Of a stretch of DNA of 64,000 nt, positions 10,874 to 19,731 are shown in pieces (positions within the stretch are counted from its first letter, which is position 1; each line of letters starts with the position of its first letter). This DNA is from Endothia cerciana (Eukaryota; Ascomycota; Sordariomycetes; Diaporthales; Cryphonectriaceae). The stretch lies in contig JALRMH010000029.1 in the NCBI GenBank assembly GCA_026119935.1, forward strand, positions 124,001-188,000, written 5' to 3'. Below the pieces are notes generated by a model. The model did no database searches, was not told the origin of the DNA, and worked only from the letters and a program-made list of their open reading frames with translations. The translations under genes were made by a program, and so were the position numbers.

Positions 10874-12662
10874 TCAAGTGTTCAAGGTGTCATCTGTCTG
10901 GTCAACCGCATCAGATCTCTTCTCATCCTTGTTCTCACCCGCTTTCTTGATCTTCCTCCATTCGAGCCCCACAGCTGCCAGCAGAGCACAGCCCACAGTC
11001 GCGGTGCTGATATAGAATGTATTTCGCAGGCCTAGGGTATACGCACCAAGGACGGCGTCGATAGCGCGTCCGCACGGCCCATTCCCTCCAGGAGCTGGCG
11101 GATCTCTGAGGCACCGCTATCGATGATGAGGGTGGGGTCGATATCCAGCACACTGCTGGCCAGGTGATCGAGGAGGCCGTTCTGGAAGACGGTCTGCCCC
11201 ACAGCCATGAACACTGACCCGCCGAGCGACTGGAAGAATTGTGCGCATGCCGTGGCCTGCGGGATTAGCTCCTGTGGCAGCACATTCTGCACCACAACGA
11301 TGGGTGCTTGGAAGCAGACGCCGGTGCCAAGACCCATGAGGACCTGGTACCCGATCCACTTGCTGAAAGGGGTGTCGAGCCAAAATGTCGAGATAGTTCC
11401 GGCGCCCGCTGTCAGTAGAGCTGCCTCAAATAGAACGACTGGGTTGTAGTACCCAAAGGCCGTGATCAAGACCCCGCTCAGCATCGCGCTGATGACCATA
11501 GCGATTAAGAAAGGTAAGATCTTGATGCCAGCCTGTATGGCGCTGTCGCCCTGCACGGCTTGGAAGTACAAAGCTGCGAGGTACCGGTCAGTATTCAAAA
11601 CGACGAAAGGTTTTGTTGTTGTATTCTTTCTCGGGAGAGTATTTGGTGCTTACATATATAATAGACCATGGGGTAGAATGAAGCGCCAAAGAACATGGCA
11701 AACAACAAGGCCGAGAGCACATTGCGGTCCTTAAAGAAGCGTGGAGGAAGCAGGCCCATGTCCCCCTTCCAAATCTCCACGGCGGCGAAGACAATAGCAC
11801 CAATACCAGCTCCAACGAAGAGCCCAATGATTTTGGAGTTACTCCATGCATAATCAATGCCTCCCCACTCGAGGGCAATAAGTAACATGACGACAGAGGG
11901 GATGAGAATGGCGGCGCCAATCAGGTCAAGTTGTGTAATCCTAGAGACCAAGGAATGGCCATTCGGATTGTTGACGCGTAATATCTTTAAAAAGACAATG
12001 ATGGCCAACATGGTCGCACCCCCAATGGGAAGGTTGATGTAGAAACACCAGCGCCAGGTGACGTGATCCGCAAACGCGCCTCCGAGCAGTAGCCCAGCGA
12101 CCGAAGAGACGCCCCCACAGTGCTCCAAAGAGTCCAAAAGTGGCAGGGCGTTTTCTGAGAGGTAGCATGAACCCCAGGATGACGAAGGAGCCAGAGAAGA
12201 TACCAGCGGTTCCCATGCCAGCAATTGCACGTCCGACGATGAAAGCTATAGATGTGGGCGCGACGGCCGAGACCAGACTGCCCAGTTCGAACACGGCGAC
12301 CGCGCTCAGGTAAGTGACTTTGATATCGAATAGGCGGTAGATGGTGCCGTATATAGGCTGTAGCGCAGTGATGGTCAAGAGATACGAGGCGCCGTACCAT
12401 CCGATATCTTGGATCGAGTCGAATTGAGTCGTGATGGATCCCAGAGCCGGAGCGATGATTGTTTGGTCTAGGGCGACGAGAAAGACGGCAAGGCACAGCA
12501 AAGGATCACGGGCCATAACCTGAGCCCGGTGGGATACTGTGTTTCGTCCTCCTCAACATCTTCGACATCCTCGTTGGACTTTGGGGATACCGTTTGGGAG
12601 GGTGCCTTCTCCATGTGGGCACCGTCGCCGTCCAAGACGCCGTTGGTATGCATCGTCTCCAT
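10874..12662 (-). pseudogene. MFS drug transporter pseudogene (DHA2/Tri12-like, MFS-2)
   Basis: ATG at 12662-12660, TGA at 10874-10876, with one good intron (11653-11574, GTAAGC...CGCAG). Recognisable DHA2 motifs: CLAVFLVALDQTIIAPALG, ARDxxW-like DIGWYGASYLLT, GRAIAGMGTAGIFSGSFVI, WRWCFYINLPIGG, LYFQAVQGDSAIQAGI. Three frame breaks interrupt it. One lies near 12498-12504 between GLRLWPVIL and LCLAVF. One is a run of five G (12112-12116) where four are needed between GALWG and VSSVAG. One lies near 11063-11068 between GMGRADA and the tail AIDAVLGAYTLGLRNTFY. Intact, it would be a 12-14-helix efflux pump of about 560-600 residues. It lies tail to tail with SDR-2, 85 bp apart, and completes the decayed cluster. 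Confidence 0.85.
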
Positions 12663-13749
12663 GAGTGTGTCACGCTCGTAAAGGCCTTCCTGGTATCTGG
12701 TTCTGGTTTAGAATCGGTGGTCGTAGGAGACTGCTACGTCGAGACAGGATAGCCTAGCCTTAATTAATACTACAAGCACAATGGGCTAGAGGCAACAGAG
12801 CCGTGGAAAACAAATAAAGACAAGACAGGGTGGCTATGTCAGAGGGCGTGAAGAGCCGCAATTTTTTTTTAAGCAAAATAATAGCGCCTAAAAGGAGTCA
12901 CAGTCCCCTCTCGCGCACAAGGCCAAATAAGGCGTTACGGAGCCAGATCGCTTATTGGTCATCATCCCCCTTTCCTCCTCGCCCCCCCCTCCCCCCTTCT
13001 CCCCCTTCTTCCTCTCTTCTCTCCTACCTTCCCAGTCCTTCTTCAACTAGGACCCTAGGTACGTTCTCGGAGGGGACCACCTCAACATCAAACAGCCTCT
13101 CTACTCCCGTAAAAGACCGCCATTCACTTGCATTTGTAATCGTTGATGTATAACTCAACAACAAGAGCGGACATGATTCATCCGGATGCCGAGCCCGTGA
13201 GCCACCCTACAATCGACATATCTTATTTCACGCCTCTTCCGCGCTCTCGGCCCAGCGGTAGGGTTGCTTTGCAAAATCGTCTGGGTGTAGGGTTTGTAGT
13301 TACTGTAATACTCATGACTAACTCTGCGTAACTATCCTAGGTTCATCTGCCTATAGTTGCACATCTAAGCCCAGATTACACCGACCAGGTCTGAGTCTGG
13401 TTTTCTAGGGATGATCGCTATAAGCAGGGAGCGGCTATCAATATGTACCAAAACTTCCTTGAGTTTTTTATCCAGGCCTCGGCTCGGCTAGTCCTGGTCA
13501 AGGGTCCAAAAGAGCAGCGCTTAGAACAAGGCTTCACTTCGACTTACTCTTCGTGCATGAGTTGAAAGAGTTGGCTGGTAATTGAGGAAGTCAGTTCCTT
13601 CCACAGGATGGTGATCTTAACGGATTAGGTCGCTGGGCAGGGTTGTTTAATCGAGGCTCTGATAACAAGTATTTGCTTTGATTCGGAGAGAAGCCTCTTA
13701 GTATATTTTACGCTATTTTGTGTTTCTGTTAGCTGGCATAGTGTTTGAG
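12663..13749. other. Intergenic region
   Basis: No recognisable gene. It contains a C/T-rich block (12968-13045) and becomes AT-rich after about 13300, where RIP-like composition starts. Confidence 0.45.
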
Positions 13750-16700
13750 AGAGCTAGAGAAACACAAGAAGAAACTGGAGAAGGGGTGAGAAAGGGAAGA
13801 AGTTTGCTTCTGCTTCAAACCAACAAAGCCCCCTAGCATTCAAGTCGATTCTGAGCAATCTACTACCTGCTCTATCAGCTCCGGCAACCATATACTTCCA
13901 AGCCATACAAGCCAGCGGCTCCGTAACAACAAGCAAACCCTACTACAAACTAATACCGATCAGACCCCTCTCTCTAAGCACCTCTAAGGCCAAACCTCTT
14001 CTCCCCAGGCTCAAATCAACCCCAACAATATCACACTCTGGGACCGTGCCTACCAGCAGCTCAAGGACGATGAGAAGACCCGTGAAGCAATTGACAACTA
14101 TGAGAGGCTTCTGTCTACACGTTGCCAAGAGCAAACCTCTTCTAAGCAGACGCATACCGGCCAAATCGACAGGAAGACACTACCCAACAATATCCATACC
14201 AACCCCCTCGATCGCCAGCGCCAGATGGAAGAGATCGCCAAGTCCCGCATCGGGGACCCACAGAGTCAGCTTCGGCAAAACCTTGATAGGGTTGGCAAGG
14301 TTATTTCAGTCTTCGATAATTGGATCAAAGAGGGTGTGAAAGTCTCCTCAGAAGCATCACTTATTTGGGCTGGCGTCTCCATCTTCCTACCTCTTCTAAC
14401 CAACCTAAAGGCCGAGGTCGAAAAGCAGGCGGAGGCGCTCAGTCATATCATTGCCCGCACCCCATATAACGTCGAGCGCGAGCGTGACCTCTTCAACAAC
14501 AAATATAACGTCGCAAGAGATGTGATCAAGGAACATTTTGTCTCTCTTTACCGAGCAATGATCGAGATTGTAGTCTCAGTCGTCATTCATACGCAGAGTC
14601 TATGCAAGACTTTCCTCAAGGACGCTCTTAAGCTTGAAGACTGGGAAAGCAGTCTTGAAAAAGTGAAATTAGAGGAGGTCATAACTCATCAGGAGATGCA
14701 AATCGCATATGGCGCTATCCAAACACAGGTCTAAAAGCCTACAGAAGAGGCCATCGAGGCTTTGCATACCAGTTTGGACACCAGGCTGCAAGAGGTTGTC
14801 CATCTGATGACAAACTCCGAAACAAACAAGCTTCTGCAAGATCTTCGTCTAACTGACCCTCGGCATGATAAGAAGCGCATTCAAGATACAAAAGGTGGCC
14901 TGCTGCGGGACTCATATACGTGGATCCTGAGGAATAACGACTTCCAGCGGTGGCGAGAGGCCGACCAGGACCGGCTGCTCTGTATCAGAGGCGATCCCGG
15001 CAAAGGGAAGACAATGTTGTTCTGTGGGATCATCGATGAGTTGGAGGTGTAGCCAGCCATAAACACTTCCTACTTCTTCTGCCAAGCTACAGACTCACGC
15101 GTCAACAATGCTACGGCTGTACTGCGCGGCCTTATCTACTTGCTCGTTGGCCGAAATCGATTCCTTCTCCACTACCTACAAGATAGATATGATGAGGCGG
15201 GAAAGCCGCTCTTTGAGGATATAAACGCCTGGGTTGCCTTGTCAGATATCTTGACTGATATTCTCCAAGACCCTAACCTGAATACAACCTACCTGATCAT
15301 CGATGCACTCGACGAATGTCAGATAGACTTGCTAAAGCTTCTGGATCTTATTAAATCTATATCAGCAAAAGCTTCGACTGTTAAGTGGATTGTATCAAGT
15401 TGTAACTTGCTGGATATCAAGGAGAAGCTTGATAACATAGGGGTCAGCTTATGCCTTGAACTAAACGAAGACTCGATCTCTGCTGCTGTTCGAACATATA
15501 TCGAGTATAGAGTGAACAATCTTCAGAATATTAAGAACTATGATCCAGACCTCTAGAGTTATATCTATTAGTACCTGATTTCCCACGCTAATAGCATGTT
15601 TCTTTGGGTAGCTTTAGTCTGCTAAGAGCTGGCCCTTCCTAGAACACGGAAATAGCATACACAGGCTATACTACAGACCTTTCCCCAAGGGCTCTATCCT
15701 CTATATAAGAGATTAATGCAATAGATTTATAATTCAGAGGATATGAATCTGTGTATACAGATCTTGGCTATTATCTCGCTTGCCTATCTCCCTATTATTT
15801 TATTAGAACTGATGTCTCTTATTGAGACTTCAGAGGGGCTTTATAATGACCAGGGGACTTGGGAGGAAATCATCAAGCTCTGCGGCTTCCTTACTCTTCA
15901 AGGCGACATTGTCTTCTTTATCCACTAATCTGCGAAAGACTTCCTGTTTGAAAAGGAGTCGAAGAGCATCTTTCCTTCTAGAAAAGAAGCCCAACACTAA
16001 TTCATCTTCTCAAGGTCAATTAAAGCTATATCTCAGATCCTCTAGCGAGATATATACAGCTTAGGGCATCCTAGCATTTCCATCGAAGAAATTGAACACC
16101 CAAGCCTAGATCCACTCGCTCGGATTCAATATGCCTGCACCTACTAGGTTGACCATCTTTGCGAAATTTAAAGCCCCTATAATAAGGGTGCAATCGGTGC
16201 CTTTCTAAGCAAGCGCTTTCTTCACTGGTTTGAAGCTCTAAGTCTTATTAGAAAGACGCCGGAAGGCGTGCTCGCAATGCTTAAACTTATTACTTTGCTA
16301 GAGGTTAGTAACTACATTATATAAATATATGCTACAAGCTAATTGATTTAGAGAGTTGCATCCTAGTCTCAGCTTCTTTATCTAGCTCGCGATATATATC
16401 GATTTGCTCGTTCTTATAGAGGCTTAATTAAGAAGTCTCCCCTGCAACTATATTCATCAGTGCTTATATTCAGCCCAACTCATAGTTTAACACGAAAGCC
16501 CTTTGAGAACAAAGAGCCAGACTGGATAACTAGGAAGCCGCTTATAGAAGAAGACTGGAGTGCTTGCGTCGCGACGCTCGAGGGGCACAGCTTCCTGGTC
16601 AGGTCCGTCGCCTTCTCGCCCGACGGCAGCCGCGTGGCCTCGGGGTCCGGCGATGGTACCGTCAAGCTCTGGGACGCGCAGAGCGGCGCCTATGTGGCAA

Positions 16701-17029
16701 CGTTCGACATCGGCATAGAAATTCACAAATTAGTGTTCGACTCTACTAGTCTATATATTCACACAGACGTAAGCATTCTTCTACTAGAAGTCTCCTCAAG
16801 TACAGCTATATCGAAGGCTGCAACTGCCCTTCAGCAGCCTAGGCAAAATGGTTACGGTATTAGTGCCGATCGCTCTTGGATTACATGGGATAGCCAGAAT
16901 ATACTTTGGCTGCCGACGGATTTCCGGTCAACTCGTTTCGATATCTCACTGCGCACTATCTTCATAGATGTTCAACAGGTCGCGTTTGGAATATCAAGAT
17001 TCTCAGATACATCCTTTCCATCGTTATAA
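13750..17029 (+). pseudogene. NACHT-WD40 NLR (STAND) pseudogene, RIP-degraded
   Basis: The reading phase can be followed for about 3.2 kb in the order of a fungal NLR. It starts with a NACHT N-terminal domain (LWDRAYQQLKDDEKT, DNYERLLS, then SLIWAGVSIFLPLLTN). The NACHT NTPase follows, with Walker A GDPGKGKTM near 14990-15015, SYFFCQATDSRVNNATAVLR, and Walker B TYLIIDALDEC near 15290-15320. A winged-helix region comes next (LEL-type frame, SAKDFLFEK, RDIYSLG, DPLARIQYACTY). The link PDWITRKPLIEEDWSACVATL leads to a single WD40 repeat and a WD-like tail ending TAA at 17027-17029. In-frame stops occur at 13985, 14732, 15050, 15554, 15569, 15623, 15653, 15722 and 15926 and continue after that. 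Several replace an expected Gln (VC-stop, IH-stop-SAKDF) or Trp (Y-stop-VDHLC), fitting C-to-T and G-to-A change. Fungal NLRs act in non-self recognition. Confidence 0.88.
16561..16712 (+). repeat. Single GC-rich WD40 repeat unit
   Basis: Encodes one canonical WD40 blade: LEGHSFLVRSVAFSPDGS, then SGSGDGTVKLWD, ending AQSGAYVATF. It is strikingly GC-rich with clean codons, while the NLR pseudogene sequence on both sides is AT-rich and full of stops. Confidence 0.85.
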
Positions 17030-17807
17030 TCACTCTACTAGGTTGTCTTTATTTTCCTTCTGATTTGTCTTAGATTGAAGGGTCCAAGGGGACAGGTGCT
17101 ATTTATGTTTTTTCGATTCTTCGTCTAGAATATTCTAGAAGTTCGAAAGCGTGCTGCGGACAGAGATTGCCTTGCTATAGGTTTGCAGCTCTGTGGTACA
17201 GAAAGGAAGGCAATCCCTGTTATCAGCTATGAACAGTTCTGTTTAGGCTTTTCTTTTATATTTCTGTTCCCACTTGTCCTCCCTATCCTTATCGGCCTTC
17301 TTAGCAGCGTCAGCGAGCGGTCTGCGTTATGTAGCTCGGGCCACAGCGTTTTCTCTTCCGCCTGCTTGACGCCTTGGGTGTCCGCGGTTTCATCTTCTTC
17401 CGTTTGTTGCCATTCCAACCTCTTCTTATCGAGGACGCGCGAGGATCACCTAGTTATACGCCATTCCTGTATCCAGTCACTGCTCTAGATGTACAGCATG
17501 CATAGGATGTAGGCAATATAAGGTAATAATTCAAGCCGAAGAGCACTACGAAAGGCTTGGGATCCTCTATTCGGATATCAAAATTAAATTAAGACTGAGA
17601 ACTGGAGAGGGCTTTCCTGCGTGGACTCACTCAATCGCTATACGATATCTGCCTAAGTCTCCTAGACACTCGATTTACGTGTCTTCAAAAGCTGAGACGG
17701 TTTCGTATAAATAATTTATTATCGAGTAAGTCAAGTAAATAGAGGTCAACATATGCTCTAGAGACGCTGGGAGACAGTTTCTAAGGAGCTGTAAAAAAGA
17801 ATGAATG
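17030..17807. other. AT-rich relic sequence
   Basis: No intact gene. On the minus strand, 17430-17240 encodes a charged, Lys/Glu/Ala-rich stretch (ADAAKKADKDREDKWEQKYK) in broken frames. This is reminiscent of coiled-coil tails of Fot1/pogo transposases but too short to name. Confidence 0.35.
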
Positions 17808-18062
17808 TGTAGTCAGTACAGTATTGATTTTATAATATAACTCGGTAAGCAGTATTTTGGTTTGTTCTCTATAACAAATTTATAGAGAGAATTTTTGCAT
17901 TATGTACTAGGGGTTAGCCACATTCACTTTTCCAGTGAATCAAGGTAAATAGCCTCACCTATTTTCCTTTACTTTTCTCAACCAATAAAGAGCCTGTTCA
18001 CTCTCTTCACAAGAGGCTCTTCATTTGTCTTTTTTCCTAGTGACAGCAATAACCCTCCCCTC
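17808..18062 (+). repeat. Left terminal inverted repeat
   Basis: Left arm of the 1.6-kb element. It pairs with 19138-19399 on the opposite strand, and similarity fades after the CCTAGTGACAGCAAT...CCCTCCC block. Confidence 0.85.
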
Positions 18063-19137
18063 CCTATAGTTTCTACCACAGTATGCCATGCTGCTATATC
18101 CTCGCAGTCTTTGCATATTTTAATGCAAGGTTCTGTACTGCTGAAGTCGCTAAGGGATGCTGCGAGGCCAGGAAAAAAATCGTGGTGCTTGTGCAGGAGT
18201 GTTCTATAGCCATCTGGTTCCGGAGACTAGAAGCAGCAACACCGTCTGTCAAGGCTGTCAAAGCTGGCGTCCAGGCTGACACCACTGCTAGGAGGTCAAA
18301 CCAGCTAGAAATCCAGGAGACCTTCATCTTGGCGGCGGTGGGCGGATGGATGACACGAAGTCGAGATGCTAGATTTGGAAGACTTCTGCTGTATCTAAGT
18401 TGGAGAGCTTCGAAAGTCCACAGATAGGTCTAGGCTGCAACATAGTATAGCTGTTGCCGGTGAGCAGGTCTGGTGTAACAATAATCCCTCCTATAGCATA
18501 GCCTGATGTTGATATAAGCCTGAAAAGTACTCTGATTATTTAAGTATCCGGAACTGTATACATTGAACCGGTAGTCAACCCATTCACTTGCAGTATTAAT
18601 ATGCACAATTTCTCTGACACCACAGAACTACAGGAAACTCAATCAGAGTTATATTGGATTAGATACAGGCCTACACCACCTCTGACTGCAGTCCAGGCCG
18701 TTCCATATACAGAGAGCGCGGGATGATGATGAGGAGGGCTTTGACCTTCTCCTTTGTCCACCGCTGAAATTTCGAAGTGCGAAAGAGCTGTGTTACCAGG
18801 CCAAATTAGGGCCGTTATCACAGCCGTAGCCCTGGATAGGACGACCGGACTGGACTTCAAAGAAGGTATCAAACTCTTTGATGAGGTTGGAGCACTCGCT
18901 CTATATTAGTAATTTCATTACTACATTCAATCGCCTTTACAGTTGTCTTGTTGTAGAGTCTTATCATCTCGGAGAAGGAGCGAAATGTCGTGATAAGTGT
19001 ATCCGTCTCTCGGTCTTCTCTGCGTTGGTAGCCGTGGAACTCCATTGCAATCCTTTTGCTTTCTCGCTCGAGAACCTCTGTGGTAGAGACCATGGGGGTC
19101 TCCCTTTCTTGGAGGTGCACGGCAAAGACCCCCTGCC

Positions 19138-19399
19138 TGAAGGGAGGGGCATTGCTGTCACTAGGAAAAAGGTGGATGAAGAGCCCCCTGTGAAGGGAGT
19201 GAACAGGCTCTTTATTGGTTAAGAAAAATAGAGGAAAATAGGTGAGGCCATTTATCTTGTTTGACTGGAAAGGTGAATGGGGCTAACCCCCAGTATATAA
19301 TGCTAGAAATTCTCTCTACGGATTTATTTGTAGAGAATAAACTGAAACACTGCCTACCGAATTATACTATAAGATTCATACTGTGACGTACTGACTACA
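19138..19399 (-). repeat. Right terminal inverted repeat
   Basis: Right arm of the 1.6-kb element, the inverted copy of 17808-18062 with scattered transitions and small indels. Confidence 0.85.
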
Positions 19400-19400
19400 G

Positions 19401-19731
19401 ATGGACACCACTCCACCTAGCCTTAGAGAAGGGACACCTGGAAGTAATCAAGATGCTTCTCAATAAAGGGACTCAAGCCTCTGCTGCTGATAAGGACGGA
19501 TAGACTCCACTCCACCTAGCCTTATATAACAGACACCTTGAAGTGGTCAAGCTGCTTCTCGAGAAAGGGGTCAAGTTTCTGCTATTAAAAAAGACGGATG
19601 GACCCTACTTCATCTAGCCTCAAGGAACAAGCACCCAGAGGTGGTTAAGCTGCTTCTCGAAAAGGGGGCTCAGGCTTCTAGTTTTAACAAGGATAGATGG
19701 ACTCCACTTCATATAGCTTCAGGCTGTAGCA
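19401..19731 (+). pseudogene. Ankyrin-repeat relic
   Basis: Starting one base after the inverted repeat, the plus strand reads ankyrin units: RWTPLHLALEKGHLEVIKML, LNKGTQASAADKDG-stop, TPLHLALYNRHLEVVKLLLE, a frame slip, then LHLASRNKHPEVVKLLLEKG, and KDRWTPLHIASGCS. This is about 3.3 repeats. The stop (TAG at 19501-19503) stands where Trp is universal in DGWTPLH, which fits TGG to TAG. It is a fragment of an ankyrin protein or of the repeat domain of an NLR; no N-terminal domain survives. Confidence 0.8.

Larger units (their letters stand above)
17808..19399. mobile_element. Non-autonomous DNA transposon with long terminal inverted repeats
   Basis: The two ends are inverted copies over roughly 255 bp. 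The left end begins TGTAGTCAGTAC at 17808 and the right end, read on the minus strand, begins TGTAGTCAGTAC at 19399. Shared internal blocks include AGAGAGAATTT, GGGGTTAGCC, CCTCACCTATTTTCC, AACCAATAAAGAGCCTGTTC, GGCTCTTCAT and CCTAGTGACAGCAAT. Differences between arms are largely transitions. A TA dinucleotide sits just inside each extreme end (TG-TA-GTCAG...CTGAC-TA-CA), so a TA target with termini GTCAGTAC is possible, as in Tc1/mariner-like elements. The 1.07-kb interior holds no recognisable transposase; its longest frames (18083-18427 plus, 18869-19120 minus) match nothing I know. Family assignment is open. Confidence 0.85.
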
